Positions 6,501 to 22,958 of a stretch of 64,000 nt of DNA are shown one piece after another. Position numbers and translations under genes: made by a program. The notes under the pieces are model-generated. The model was not told where the DNA came from. It searched no databases and worked only from the letters and a program-made list of their open reading frames with translations. The DNA is from Streptomyces uncialis (GTDB lineage: Bacteria > Actinomycetota > Actinomycetes > Streptomycetales > Streptomycetaceae): assembly GCF_036250755.1 (NCBI RefSeq), contig NZ_CP109583.1, positions 372,001 to 436,000 of the forward strand, written 5' to 3'. The first letter of the stretch is position 1. Each line of letters begins with the position of its first letter.

Positions 6501-9401
6501 CGTCGTCCGCAGCAGCGGTCCGGTGCCCAGGTGGAACGGGGTTCGGGCCTCGACGTCGGCGAGCCGGCGCACGGCACGCTCCCGCTCCGCCGGGAGCCGG
6601 TCACGGAGGTCGACACGGATCAGGTCGGGCAGTGGCGCGTCGAAGGTCGCGCAGGGCAGGCCGTCCTCGGTCAGGACCCTGGTGCGCAGCACCTCGTGAC
6701 GCGTCGTCACGTCGTGCAGCGCGGCACCCAGGGCGTCGGCGTCCAGCTGCCCGCGGTAGCGCAGCCGTCCGGGGATGTTGTAGAGGGGGCCGGGCGGGAG
6801 CAGTCGGTCCAGGTACCAGAGCTGTTCCTGGTTGTGGGAGAGGGGGGCGCGGTCTTTGCGGGGGGCCGCCGTAATGGTCCAGCCGGGCCCGTCCGCCTGC
6901 GCCGGGGCCGCCTCGCCCGGCTGGGCGGAACGCCGCTTCCGGTCGATGAGGGCGGCGAGCTGCCGGACCGTGGGATTGCGGTAGAGGTCGGCGAAGGTGA
7001 TCCGGGCGCCGAAGCGCGCCTGCGCCTCGCGGAGCAGTGTGATGCCCGCGATGGAGGTGCCGCCGAGGTCGAAGTAGTTGGCGTCGGGGCCGATACCGGG
7101 CGCGTCAAGAACACTGTGCCAGATCTCCGCCACGGCGCGTTCGGTGTCCTGTCCGGCGGGTGCCGCGGACACTTCCGGGTCCGGCTCCCGCACCGGGTCC
7201 GGCTGCGTTCCGTACCAGCAGGAGACCGGCTCGAACGGATACGTGGGCACCTCGACGCGTCCGACGGCCGTACCGTCGTAGGCGCGGTTCCAGTCGACGG
7301 CGACGCCGAGTTCGTACAGTCGGCCGAGTGCGCGCAGTACGCCGCGGCGGCCGTCGTCGGTGGGCAGCGGTACGACGGGCAACTCCGGCGCCAGCTCCCG
7401 GACACGCCGGGACAGTACACCGTCACCACCCAGTTCGACGAGAACGGCACCCTGCTGGGCGAAGCCCCGTACCGCGCGCAGCAGTCCCTCCTCGTCGACC
7501 CGGTCGGTGAGCGTCATGGCCGCCGCCTGCTCACGCGCCGCGCCCGGCGACAGTCGCCCGCGGGCGACCTGGACGGCGAGGTTCCCAGGACCGGAGCCGA
7601 CGAGTCGGCCGGTGTCGAGTCCGAGCGAGTGGGCGAGCCGGTTCAGGCCGTACTGGCGGACCAGCAGCGTCACGCCCTCCGCCCGGGCCGCCCCCGCGGT
7701 GTCGCCCTCGGTGAGTACGGGGAACTCGGCGCTCAGCAGGCGCCATGTCTCCTCGTCGAGCCCGGCGACGGAGGCGTCTCCGGAGCAGAGCAGGACGAGC
7801 GGTGGCGCGGTGGGGGACGGTTCCGTCGGCACCGTCGCCGTGCGCAGGGCATCGGCCAGCTCCGCGGTGTCACGGGCGACCACGCCGACGCGATGGCGGT
7901 GATGGTCCCGGCCGCGGTTGAGGGCATGGGCCACCTCGGCGAGCGCATGCGGGGTGCGCGCGGCGAAGTCGCCCACCTGCGCGAGGCAGCGGTCGAGCGC
8001 CGCGGGGGTGACAGCGGAGACGACGACGAGCTGACAGGCCCCCGGTCCCCCGGCCGACGCACCGGCCCGTACCCCGGACTCGACTCCGGCCGCCGCGGCG
8101 GGCCGCTCTCCCGCCGCTGCCCCCGGTTCCTGCCCTGGCCGTGCTTCCTCCACGACCACGTGCACATTGGTCCCGGTCAGGCCGAACGAGCTGATCCCCG
8201 CGCGGCGCGGCTCGCCCTCTCGGCGCTCGGGCCAGTGCCGGACCGTGTCGTTGACGCACAGCGGGCTGCCCGCCCCGAGCAAGGGATGCGGCTCGGTGAA
8301 GTGGGGGGTCGGGTAGAGCGTGGTGTGGCGCAGGCCCGCGAGGACTTTGAACAGGCCCGCCATGCCCGCCGCGTGGTCGAGATGGCCCACGTTTCCCTTG
8401 ACCGCGCCGATCGGCAGCGGTTCCCCCGCCGCGCCCGCCTCCTCCAGCACCCGGCGCAGTCCGGCCGCCTCGACCGCGTCGCCCAGCGGCGTTCCCGACC
8501 CGTGGCATTCGACGTATCCGGCGGTGGTGACGGGGACGCCCGCATCCTGCCACGCCGCGCCGATCACCTCGGCCTGGGCATCCCGGCTCGGTGCGCTCAT
8601 GCCGGTCGCGCGGTAGCCGTTGTGGTTGACGGCGACACCGCGCAGCACGGCGTGGATGTGGTCCCGGTCCGCGACGGCGCGGGACAGCGGCTTGAGGACG
8701 AGGATCCCGCCGCCCTCGCCGCCGACCGTGCCGTTCGCGGCGGTGTCGAAGGGGCGGCACACCGCGTCGGGTGATTCGATTCCCGGCAGCGGGTCGTGGC
8801 CGCTGCGGGGACGCAGTACGGTCTGCAGGCTCACTCCGCCGGCGATCGCCAGCTCGGCCTGACCCGCGCGCAGCTGCTGCACGGCGAGGGCCACGGCGGC
8901 CAGGCTGCCGCTGCACGCGGTGTCCACGACCAGGCCGGGGCCGGCCAGGTCGAGGAGGTAGGCGACACGGGCGGCGGTCGCCGACGGCAGCGTGCCGAGG
9001 ATCCGTTGCGGGTCGTCATCGGGTACCAGTTGCGCGTACCCGGGGTCGGGGGCGCTGAGGACCACTGCGGTGCGGGAGCCTCGCAACTCCCCGGGCGCGT
9101 GGCAGGCGTTCTCGACGGCCCGGTGGACCAGCTGCAGGGTGAGCCGCTGATGCGGGTCCATCAGCTCCGCTTCCCGGCGCGCGAGTCCGAAGAACGCGTG
9201 GTCGAAGAGGTCGATACGGTCCACGTAGGCGCCGGAGGCGTACGCGGTGCCCGGGTCGCCGCCGGCGAACCGGACCCGGTCGGCGCCCGGAGGCGCCACG
9301 GCGACCCGGCCGGCGCGCAGGTTCTCGTGCAACGCGGCCAGATCGTGCGCGCCGGGCAGCACCAACGCCACACCGATGATCGCCACAGGTTCGTTGTCCA
9401 T
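2214..9401 (-). CDS. NRPS-4: hybrid PKS/NRPS, KS-(AT-like)-T-C-A-T-(E-like)
   Basis: 2,395 residues. Domains: KS 1-430 (Cys in DTACSGSL about 161, His in CHGSGT about 300 and KGNVGH about 335); AT-like segment 455-728 with GSGPG where GHSxG belongs; T (GGTS about 782); C 830-1260 (HHIVFDG about 983); A 1300-1830 (A3 TSGSTGAPHG, A10 RTANGKLARA, pocket code DGLCAGMVVK, no confident substrate); T (GGDS about 1896); E-like domain 1965-2395. There is no KR, DH or TE. The KS would extend the aminoacyl chain received from NRPS-3, giving a beta-keto unit if malonate is supplied in trans. I chose the ATG at 9401 because GGGGGAA precedes it and MDNEPVAIIG is a normal KS N-terminus; an ATG at 9416 overlaps the NRPS-3 stop and is the alternative. 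Confidence 0.93.
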   Translation of the reverse strand: MDNEPVAIIGVALVLPGAHDLAALHENLRAGRVAVAPPGADRVRFAGGDPGTAYASGAYVDRIDLFDHAFFGLARREAELMDPHQRLTLQLVHRAVENACHAPGELRGSRTAVVLSAPDPGYAQLVPDDDPQRILGTLPSATAARVAYLLDLAGPGLVVDTACSGSLAAVALAVQQLRAGQAELAIAGGVSLQTVLRPRSGHDPLPGIESPDAVCRPFDTAANGTVGGEGGGILVLKPLSRAVADRDHIHAVLRGVAVNHNGYRATGMSAPSRDAQAEVIGAAWQDAGVPVTTAGYVECHGSGTPLGDAVEAAGLRRVLEEAGAAGEPLPIGAVKGNVGHLDHAAGMAGLFKVLAGLRHTTLYPTPHFTEPHPLLGAGSPLCVNDTVRHWPERREGEPRRAGISSFGLTGTNVHVVVEEARPGQEPGAAAGERPAAAAGVESGVRAGASAGGPGACQLVVVSAVTPAALDRCLAQVGDFAARTPHALAEVAHALNRGRDHHRHRVGVVARDTAELADALRTATVPTEPSPTAPPLVLLCSGDASVAGLDEETWRLLSAEFPVLTEGDTAGAARAEGVTLLVRQYGLNRLAHSLGLDTGRLVGSGPGNLAVQVARGRLSPGAAREQAAAMTLTDRVDEEGLLRAVRGFAQQGAVLVELGGDGVLSRRVRELAPELPVVPLPTDDGRRGVLRALGRLYELGVAVDWNRAYDGTAVGRVEVPTYPFEPVSCWYGTQPDPVREPDPEVSAAPAGQDTERAVAEIWHSVLDAPGIGPDANYFDLGGTSIAGITLLREAQARFGARITFADLYRNPTVRQLAALIDRKRRSAQPGEAAPAQADGPGWTITAAPRKDRAPLSHNQEQLWYLDRLLPPGPLYNIPGRLRYRGQLDADALGAALHDVTTRHEVLRTRVLTEDGLPCATFDAPLPDLIRVDLRDRLPAERERAVRRLADVEARTPFHLGTGPLLRTTLVALAEDDHVLLCTWHHIVFDGWSPAVFFRDLAEYYAAHREGKPAELRALPVQYGDFAVWQRERLAGGHLAAGLRFWRAELADLQPGELPLDRPRPPVPSYAGDLLEFSLDQRNARRIREFCRSEGVTTFVTMLAAVNALLHLWAGHRDVIVGAATSGRGSPASHALVGYFNNVLPFRTPVDGHRTFRELVRRTADTVTGVLDHEEVPFGRIVADLNPGRDPSRHPLYTVCYTHQNTAPHTAELTGLTVVPETGSVAGIAPGTSKVDLTLGISDETDGPMPGYLEYAVDLFDRTTMEELADRFLTLVVAAVADPDRPLTELVGPRAVSPAQELPRASLVTDAVRRFAARHPQRPAVVHGGTVCGYGELDRLSERLADRLRAAGVGPDTVVPVLAPRGVGLVVGWLGVLKVGGAFAPLDPAAPLSRLAALLADLDCRVLVGTTDLTAPHAQGRTVVTPLPADPATERVDIPDADSGTDRETDPKTGPETAPEPGPEPAAAAAPTAAPHTGQLAYVAFTSGSTGAPHGCAVGHGALANLLSWFGQHTGLRPGDRMAQAFAPGFDGSVLEILAALAHGVSLHLTEDTLQTPAALLRRFAAEGIAVACLPTPLAELVLDEAPDVPGLALRVLATGGDRLRVRPPEGASFRLLNMYGPTECAVVGTCEEVKPNPAGTLPGIGDPITGAEVYVLGPDLQPVPPGRAGELYLGGAAVGRGYHALPGLTATRFVVDPRSAVPGTRMYRTGDVVRTRPDGTLDFLGRADDQVEIRGHRIEPAEVERALLQHPRVQEAVVVAQRLASGATRLVAHVAGEPPPTEADLLARLARRLPAVMVPDRVVTHRRLPRTANGKLARAALADATAAAPTSGTDRPGGYPTTLPGMPADPGREADMVPPTPSSPDANENAERILARIWTELLGRPVGPEDDFFASGGDSVLSVAVASRAERAGLTLTPHDLLTSPTLRELAARAASTTAGAVPDATTGGAPGADTPFEATPAGPIALTPLMHAVLEKAPDHGRDMVVAEVLETAPGIRGDAVAAALARLVELHEPLRYRLRTNALGHRLVRTAAETSTAVDMKALPLFDDHAVAAVLEADKTELAAAVDPVRGTLLRARFYDRGPRRTGILLLAVHHFAYDHVSAVPLLEELNSALRDPEGPAAHAAGTGVRRQAWRHWTAHLRRMAQSDELSGESGYWRAVLENGRGAGTLPDRPTGPCTGTAVLRRTLPSDQVAAALTVSGPGGQEAAAAAVASAWSRWRGQPDALVLTVGAGTPNAYRPDDRSSALGWFTSAHPVLLPVRPEQHTAAAVPTVAEILRSVPNDGVGYGILRHLSPDTPATSALRALPEPEILVEHTATGGDELRLATDPVWIRSGPLVLEQNALLSYVPVVVTSAIAEGALEIHLVHDDRLDTERMGALADCLADAFAELAGQR
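7215..8035 (-). other. Degenerate acyltransferase-like segment after the KS
   Basis: Follows the KS where an AT normally sits, starts with an AT-linker-like LVVVSAVTPAAL and ends with the post-AT type VPTYPFEPVSCWY. The segment matching the GHSxGE nucleophile elbow reads VGSGPGN, without a correctly placed Ser, and the early GQGSQ-like motif is replaced by LVLLCSGDASV. It is about 270 residues, close to AT length, so it is probably structural or inactive. Confidence 0.7.
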
Positions 9402-9415
9402 CGTGTTCCCCCGCA

Positions 9416-17620
<8,205 letters not shown>

Positions 17621-17724
17621 ACGTTCTCCGCCCCGATATGGGCTGAATGATCGGCCCGTTGGACCGCTGTCCCCCGTTCCCGGTCGGCCGGCGTCGCCGG
17701 ATGACCAGGACGGGGGGAGGATCG

Positions 17725-18726
17725 TCACCATCGCCGGGTCTCGGCGAAGAAGTCCGGCACGGCGACGGTCGTGCCGGCCCTGCGGGCGCGGCGGTGGACG
17801 AACGCGCCGACGGCGAGGTCCAGGATGCCGAGCCCGAACGGCGAGAAGATCACCGGCCTGCCCGGCGGCAGGGACACGGCGCCCGTCAGGACTCCGGCGA
17901 GGGTGCCGGTCACGAAGTCACGCCCGCCTGCCGCCTGCTCCGCCAAGTGCGGCGAGGTTTCGGCCTTCATGCAGTGCTCGACGTCGTCGAATACGTTGGA
18001 CGCTGTCAGGATCACCTCGGGTGCGAGGTCACGGAGCGACAGGTTGAGGACGACCTGCTCCGGCTTGAAGTGGGTGTGGACGTAGGGACGGCCCGCCGTG
18101 GTGGCGAAGATCACCGTGTCGGCCTTCAGTGCCGTGCCGAGGTCGTCGGTGAAGTCGGCGCTCTCCCCCAGGGCGCCGCGCAGGTGGTCGACGAGGGCCT
18201 GCCCGGACGTCTCGTCCACGTCGTGCACAAGGTAGGAGGCGGGGCGGCAGCCAGCTTCTTGCAGGTACCGGCACACGGTGCGGGCGATGACGCCAGCACC
18301 GACGACCGCGAGGCAGGTTCCCTCGTACCCGTCGGGTCGCAGGGCCTGTGCCGCCACGGCAGCCGAGGCCGCCGTACGTGCGGCGCTGATCTGCGCGGCC
18401 TCCAGGCAGGCGATGGGATATCCGGTCTCGTAGTCGTTGAGGATCAGCACGGCCGAGGCGCGCGGTACGGATTTGCGGGTGTTGGCCGGGAAGCTGGAGA
18501 TCCACTTGATGCCCGCGAGTTGGACATCCGCGCCGAGGAACGCAGGCAGCGCGATGATCCGCGCATCCGGCTTCTCCGGGAAGCGGAGGAAGTGGCTGTC
18601 GGGGTTCACCGACTCGCCGGCCTCGTGCTGGAGGTACGTCTGCCGCACGAGAGCCATGACACCGCTCCGGTCGTCGTTCAGGATCTCGTTGACCACGGGT
18701 CCGGGAACCAGGTCGAAGTCGAACAT
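17725..18726 (-). CDS. sbnB: SbnB-like dehydrogenase for L-2,3-diaminopropionate
   Basis: 333 residues of the ornithine cyclodeaminase / mu-crystallin family. SbnB oxidatively hydrolyses N-(1-amino-1-carboxy-2-ethyl)-glutamate with NAD to give L-2,3-diaminopropionate and 2-oxoglutarate. The signature [10 protein letters not shown] with [10 protein letters not shown] and [10 protein letters not shown] is that of SbnB rather than a true cyclodeaminase. A Rossmann motif [10 protein letters not shown] lies near residue 150. AAGGAG (18735-18740) is placed well for the ATG at 18726. It lies 21 nt after the SbnA-like gene, and the two form a complete Dap pathway from O-phosphoserine and Glu. The product is probably a building block for one of the NRPSs, the nearest being NRPS-3. 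Confidence 0.88.
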   Translation of the reverse strand: MFDFDLVPGPVVNEILNDDRSGVMALVRQTYLQHEAGESVNPDSHFLRFPEKPDARIIALPAFLGADVQLAGIKWISSFPANTRKSVPRASAVLILNDYETGYPIACLEAAQISAARTAASAAVAAQALRPDGYEGTCLAVVGAGVIARTVCRYLQEAGCRPASYLVHDVDETSGQALVDHLRGALGESADFTDDLGTALKADTVIFATTAGRPYVHTHFKPEQVVLNLSLRDLAPEVILTASNVFDDVEHCMKAETSPHLAEQAAGGRDFVTGTLAGVLTGAVSLPPGRPVIFSPFGLGILDLAVGAFVHRRARRAGTTVAVPDFFAETRRW

Positions 18727-18747
18727 GCGGACTCTCCTTTCCAGGAG

Positions 18748-19713
18748 TCAGAGGATCGGCTGGAGGGCTTGCGGGCCGAAGTGGTCGACCACCCAGTCGT
18801 CGTCGTAGACCGTCTCCAGGTAGCGCTCGCCCATGTCGGGTGAGATGCAGATCGACTGCAGGGAGCGGTCGGCATCGTGCCGGTCGAGCCAGGTGCGGGC
18901 CCCGCCGACGACGGTTCCCGTGGAACCGCCGAAGAGCATTCCGCGTGCGGAGAGAGTGCGGCACATGCGGACGGCGTCGTTCTCCGGCACATGGACCACG
19001 TCGTCGAACAGACCGGATTCGAGCATGGGCGGCCGCACTCCCGCGCCCAGGCCCGGAATGTGCCGGGGCGCCGCCGGGGCGCCGAAGCTCACCGACCCCA
19101 CGGCGTCGACGGCGACAACCCGGGCGCTGCTCCCCGCGTCTCGGAAGTAGCGCACACATCCCATCGCGGTACCGGAGGTGCCCACGCCGACGAACACGAC
19201 GTCCACGTCGGGGAAGCGTTTGAGTATCTCCGGTGCGGTTGTCTCGTAATGCGCTTTCCAGTTCTCCTCGTTGGAGTATTGGTCGAGCCAGACGTAGCGG
19301 CTGTCCTCGGTGCACAGGCGCCGCACCAGGTCCAGTCGCGCTCCGAGGAAGCCGCCCTCGGGGTGCGGCTCGTCGACCCTGAGGACGGTGGTGCCCAGGG
19401 CCCGCATGGTGGCGGCGGTGAGCTGATTGCACCGGCGGTCCGTGACACAGGTGAAGTGGAGGCCCTTGCTCGCCGCGATAGCGCTGAGGGCCACACCGAG
19501 ATTCCCGGACGAGGATTCGATGAGCGTGGTGTCCTCGGTGATCAGGGCGGCACGTTCGGCTGCGGCGACCATGGAGGCGGCCGCCTTCATCTTGATCGAG
19601 CCACCGAAATTGAGCCCCTCGCACTTCACATAGAGCCTGCGTCCCAGCAGCGGGCGCAGATCGACGTACAGATCGGAGCCGAACAGCTCCTGCGGTGACG
19701 TGATGATGGTCAT
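18748..19713 (-). CDS. sbnA: SbnA-like PLP synthase for the diaminopropionate precursor
   Basis: 321 residues, cysteine synthase fold (fold type II PLP). SbnA couples O-phospho-L-serine with L-glutamate to form the substrate of SbnB. Visible landmarks are the PLP Lys in FGGSIKMKAA (about residue 41, where most relatives read GGSxKDR), the substrate loop ESSSGNLGVAL, the phosphate loop GVGTSGTAMG, plus WLDQYSNEENW, IPGLGAG and FGGSTG, which follow SbnA closely. The start at 19713 is supported by GAGGTGA six nt upstream. Just beyond that site is an 11-base homopolymer. PanD is 46 nt upstream and SbnB 21 nt downstream, so the three form a precursor-supply block. Confidence 0.9.
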   Translation of the reverse strand: MTIITSPQELFGSDLYVDLRPLLGRRLYVKCEGLNFGGSIKMKAAASMVAAAERAALITEDTTLIESSSGNLGVALSAIAASKGLHFTCVTDRRCNQLTAATMRALGTTVLRVDEPHPEGGFLGARLDLVRRLCTEDSRYVWLDQYSNEENWKAHYETTAPEILKRFPDVDVVFVGVGTSGTAMGCVRYFRDAGSSARVVAVDAVGSVSFGAPAAPRHIPGLGAGVRPPMLESGLFDDVVHVPENDAVRMCRTLSARGMLFGGSTGTVVGGARTWLDRHDADRSLQSICISPDMGERYLETVYDDDWVVDHFGPQALQPIL

Positions 19714-19726
19714 GGATGTTCACCTC

Positions 19727-19737
19727 GGGGGGGGGGG
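19727..19737. repeat. Homopolymer tract of 11 G (C11 on the coding strand)
   Basis: Eleven G in a row on the plus strand. On the transcribed strand this is C11 immediately before the GAGGTGA ribosome site of the SbnA-like gene. Such tracts slip during replication and sequencing, so the length may vary or be wrong. It is intergenic, so no frame depends on it. Confidence 0.95.
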
Positions 19738-19759
19738 TGGGCCCCCAGCTCCCCGTTCA

Positions 19760-20167
19760 CTACCGGCCTGGCAGTTGCGCAGGTGCGCCGGGCACCGGCT
19801 CGGCCGGGTCATGTCCCTGATGGACTTGCCTGTTAGCACCGTCCACGTGCACCACTTTCGCCTGGTGGCTGTGCAGTTCGGACTGGTGGAGCTGGGCGTA
19901 GGTGATGATGATGACCAGATCCCCGGGGAGCACCAGGTGCGCGGCCGCACCGTTGACGCCGATCACGCCGGAGCCGGGTTCGCCCGCGATCGCGTAGGTC
20001 TCCAGCCGGGCGCCGTTGGTGATGTCGACGACCTGGACCTTCTCGTTCTCCACGATGTCCGCCGCCTTCATCAGGTCGGAGTCGATCGTCAGCGAGCCGA
20101 CGTAGTGCAGGTCGGCTCGGGTCACGGTGGCACGGTGGATCTTGCCATTCATCAAGGTGCGCTGCAT
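19760..20167 (-). CDS. panD: Aspartate 1-decarboxylase, pyruvoyl type
   Basis: 135 residues, the usual PanD length. PanD removes the alpha-carboxyl of L-Asp to give beta-alanine. The zymogen self-cleaves at Gly-Ser to make the pyruvoyl cofactor; the site is visible as [11 protein letters not shown] (Gly23-Ser24 or close). Other family landmarks are [11 protein letters not shown] at the N-terminus, [21 protein letters not shown] and [12 protein letters not shown]. The ATG at 20167 has GAGG upstream at a normal distance. The C-terminal tail after residue about 115 is Pro/His-rich and less conserved. Being inside the cluster suggests beta-alanine is a building block or that pantothenate supply for carrier proteins is boosted; a housekeeping copy would normally sit with other pan genes. 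Confidence 0.93.
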   Translation of the reverse strand: MQRTLMNGKIHRATVTRADLHYVGSLTIDSDLMKAADIVENEKVQVVDITNGARLETYAIAGEPGSGVIGVNGAAAHLVLPGDLVIIITYAQLHQSELHSHQAKVVHVDGANRQVHQGHDPAEPVPGAPAQLPGR

Positions 20168-20306
20168 GAGATGCCTCGGTTCGGATCTCGGCTGATGGTG
20201 TCGGCATGACCGGCGGCATCCACACCCGGGTGGAAGCCGCCGATTGTGCGGTCGCGCCGAGGGCGGCGGGCGACGCAACGGTATGGACGGTCGGGGCGGT
20301 GAGGAA

Positions 20307-20516
20307 TCACTCCCCCATGGCGCGGATCAAGCTCTTGGGACGCATGTCGGTCCAGTTCTCCTCGACGTAGTCGAGGCAGGACTGCCGGTCCGCCTCGCCG
20401 TGCACGACGGTCCAGCCGTCCGCGACGTCCGCGAAAGCGGGCCACAGGGAGTGCTGTCCCTCGTCGTTCACCAGAACGTAGAACGAGCCGTCCTCGTCGT
20501 CGAACGGGTTGGTCAT
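20307..20516 (-). CDS. mbtH: MbtH-like protein
   Basis: 69 residues, the typical size. MbtH proteins bind NRPS adenylation domains and help their folding and activity. The family pattern is complete: N-terminal [21 protein letters not shown] with both Trp residues, then [14 protein letters not shown]. The start at 20516 is fixed by a strong AAGGAG (20522-20527) five nt upstream. It lies 76 nt after the P450 and 139 nt before panD. It could serve any of the A domains of the four NRPSs and the stand-alone Val A-T protein. Confidence 0.96.
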   Translation of the reverse strand: MTNPFDDEDGSFYVLVNDEGQHSLWPAFADVADGWTVVHGEADRQSCLDYVEENWTDMRPKSLIRAMGE

Positions 20517-20592
20517 GGTTGCTCCTTGGTCTCCTTGAGAGGATTTTTCCCGGGTTTCTTCGCGGGTCTTCACCGAGTGCGCGATCGAACGG

Positions 20593-21816
20593 TCACACGG
20601 GCTGGCCCAGCCGTACGGACAGCACAGCCGAGGACGGATCTGTGATCACGAGCGCCGGACTCCGTGACGGCGTCATGGCCGACGCAGACCGCAGCAGTCC
20701 GGCCAGCGCCGCGTGGGCCATGCTCCTGGCGAGCGCGGCTCCCAGGCAGTAGTGCATTCCGTGGCCGAACGCCAAGTGCGCGTTGTCCCGCCGGGCGGAG
20801 TCGATGACGCCTGGTTCGCCAAACCGGCGGTGATCGCGGTTGGCGGTCGCCAGGACCACTTGGACGAGGTCTCCCGGCGCGATGGTCGCTCCGCCCAGTT
20901 CCACCGGCTCGCGTGCGATGCGCAGGGTGCCCACCTCCGCGGACCCGTGGCGGCGCAGGATCTCCTCGACGAGCGCGGGGACGCCGGCCGGGTCCGAGCA
21001 CCGCACGGCTCCTGTCAGGACCAGTACCGCCATGGTCCTGACCAGATGAGCGGTGGTGCGGTGTCCGGCGATCAGAATGCTCAGCGCCATGGAGACGAGT
21101 TCTCCCTCGGAGAACCGGTCGCCGTCGTCTCTGGCCCGGACGAGCGCGGTGAGCAGGTCGTCCCCGTCCCACCGTTCGCTGCGTCGTACGGCGATCGCTC
21201 CCGTCATGTAGGCGATCAGCTCCCGGGCATCTGCCACGATCCTCGCCGGGTCGCCGCTGGTGAGTCCTTCGGCCGACGAGCGCCACCGCTGCTGGTCGCC
21301 GGAGGGTACTCCCAGCAGTTCACCGATGACCAGGATGGGGAGCTGATGGGCGAAGTGCTCCATCAGATCCACTGTGCCGTCGGCGTCGACGTGATCGGCG
21401 AGCCCCGTGAGCAGGTCGTCCACGACCTGCTCAACACGTGGTCCGAGTCGCTGTATCCGACTAGGGGTGAAGGCGTGGGACACCAGTCTGCGCAGCCGGG
21501 TGTGGTCCGGCGGATCGTAGGCGGCGAGGGTCGAGGTCAGGGCCGTACGCAGGTCTTCAGGCAGGTTCGCGCCGGGCAGGGGAACGCTGTCCTGCCGACT
21601 GAGGTCGTTGCTGAAGCGAGGATCGGTGAGCACCGTGACGACCTCGTCGTATCCGGTGACCAGCCAGAGCTCGACGCCACCGAAGTGGCGTCCGCGGATC
21701 ACGGGCGGACCCGCCGACAGGATGTCGTACCGGGAGTCCCGGTCGGCGGACGACAGGATCTCGTCCAGCCGTGGACCCTCGGACGCAAATGTGGGCATGG
21801 CGACCTTTCCGCTCAT
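20593..21816 (-). CDS. Cytochrome P450 (second), I-helix acid replaced by Arg
   Basis: 407 residues, bacterial class I type needing ferredoxin and reductase that are not in the window. Heme-binding loop [15 protein letters not shown] and the ExxR pair (EEILRR) are normal. The I-helix reads [11 protein letters not shown] where most actinomycete P450s have AGHETT or AGxDTT, so the acid that helps O2 activation is Arg. The following Thr pair is kept. The ATG overlaps the stop of the CoA-transferase-like gene in an ATGA (4 nt). Its place among acyl-CoA and amino-acid supply genes leaves the substrate open: a free or carrier-bound precursor, or the finished peptide. Confidence 0.92.
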   Translation of the reverse strand: MSGKVAMPTFASEGPRLDEILSSADRDSRYDILSAGPPVIRGRHFGGVELWLVTGYDEVVTVLTDPRFSNDLSRQDSVPLPGANLPEDLRTALTSTLAAYDPPDHTRLRRLVSHAFTPSRIQRLGPRVEQVVDDLLTGLADHVDADGTVDLMEHFAHQLPILVIGELLGVPSGDQQRWRSSAEGLTSGDPARIVADARELIAYMTGAIAVRRSERWDGDDLLTALVRARDDGDRFSEGELVSMALSILIAGHRTTAHLVRTMAVLVLTGAVRCSDPAGVPALVEEILRRHGSAEVGTLRIAREPVELGGATIAPGDLVQVVLATANRDHRRFGEPGVIDSARRDNAHLAFGHGMHYCLGAALARSMAHAALAGLLRSASAMTPSRSPALVITDPSSAVLSVRLGQPV

Positions 21817-22958
21817 GAGCGTGGTCCGTGGGACTCAAGGACCTCGGCGGTGTGCTCGCCGAGGTCCGGTGCGGGCGTGCGGAAGGAGTCGAGCCCGGCG
21901 CCGAAGACCACCGGGAAGCGGACTTGGTGCCACCGCTGGTCCTCTGGTCCGCCCGGCACCTCGGTGATCAGCTCCCGGGCCTGGACGTGTTCGTCGTCGA
22001 CGACCGCCGCCGCCGTCTCGTGGACCGGTGCCCAGGGCACGTCCAGTTCGCCGAGCACCTCGATCCACCACTTCAGATCCCGGTCGGCGAAGACGGCGGC
22101 GAGGAGGGCGGACACCGCCTCCTTGTGCCGGGTTCGGTCGCGGCGGCGGTCGTAGGCGTCAGTGGCCAGGGCAGGGAACTCACCGGCGAGCCGTTCGCGG
22201 AAGGCACGCCAGAACTTGTCCTCGAACAGGGCGAGGGACAGGCGTCGGCCGTCGCGTGTGGTGAACGCGTCGTTGTCCCCGGTGACCAATGGGCTGTTGA
22301 CCGCGGCGCCATTGAGCGCGGGCAGTGCCAGCGGTCCGGCCCAGGCCGCGGCCGCCTCGTGCAGCGACACATCGACATGCTGACCGGTGCCGGTCGTCGC
22401 GGCATGCTGGGCCGCCACCGTGATCGACAGAGCGGCGTACATCGCCCCCGCGAGGTCCGCGACCCGCACTCCGGGGCGGTCCACGCTGCCTGTCGGCCGC
22501 TGCGGTACGGCGAAGAACCCGGACAGGGCCAGGAAGTTGACGTCATGACCGGGCCGCCGGGAGTAGGGGCCGGTCTGACCGAAGCCCGACAGGGAGCAGA
22601 GCACCACACGGGGGTTGGCGCGCCGCAGCGCGGCGAAGCCGAGACCGAGCCGGTCCAGGACACCGGGCCGATGGCTCTCGATCACCACGTCGAACCGGGG
22701 CACCAAGGCCAGGAAGGCCCGTTTCCCTTCAGGCTCGGCCAGGTCGAGCATGATGGAGCGCTTGTTCCGGTGGATCGCGGCGAACGTCTCGGGCATGACC
22801 TGCCGGAGCGGGTCTCCGACGGGTGGCTCGACCTTGACCACGTCCGCCCCCAGGTCCGCGAGCAGCGAACCGGCGAAGCCGCCCGGCAGCAGCCGTGTCA
22901 GGTCCAGGATGCGCAACTGCCGCAGCGGCAGCCACGATGTGTCCTCCCGGCCCGTCAT
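21813..22958 (-). CDS. CaiB/BaiF family III CoA-transferase or alpha-methylacyl-CoA racemase-like protein
   Basis: 381 residues. The family either moves CoA between acids through an aspartyl anhydride or, in the AMACR branch, epimerises 2-methylacyl-CoA. The Asp nucleophile position is seen in VRVADLAGAMYAA. HDVNFLALSGFF resembles the AMACR branch, where a His next to an Asp forms the active pair. N-terminal LDLTRLLPGGFAGSLLADLGAD and VKVEPPVGDPLR are standard. It is coupled by ATGA overlaps both to the CCR-like gene before it and to the P450 after it. Together with the CCR-type enzyme it may form or correct the stereochemistry of a branched acyl-CoA. Which reaction it does cannot be settled from sequence alone. 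Confidence 0.85.
   Translation of the reverse strand: MTGREDTSWLPLRQLRILDLTRLLPGGFAGSLLADLGADVVKVEPPVGDPLRQVMPETFAAIHRNKRSIMLDLAEPEGKRAFLALVPRFDVVIESHRPGVLDRLGLGFAALRRANPRVVLCSLSGFGQTGPYSRRPGHDVNFLALSGFFAVPQRPTGSVDRPGVRVADLAGAMYAALSITVAAQHAATTGTGQHVDVSLHEAAAAWAGPLALPALNGAAVNSPLVTGDNDAFTTRDGRRLSLALFEDKFWRAFRERLAGEFPALATDAYDRRRDRTRHKEAVSALLAAVFADRDLKWWIEVLGELDVPWAPVHETAAAVVDDEHVQARELITEVPGGPEDQRWHQVRFPVVFGAGLDSFRTPAPDLGEHTAEVLESHGPRS

Noticed and set aside
1773..8774. Very long plus-strand open frames opposite NRPS-4 (for example 1773-3818 and 6060-8774)
   Set aside because: They are antisense to well-supported PKS/NRPS domains, are Arg/Gly/Val-rich without motifs, and are expected from high third-position GC.
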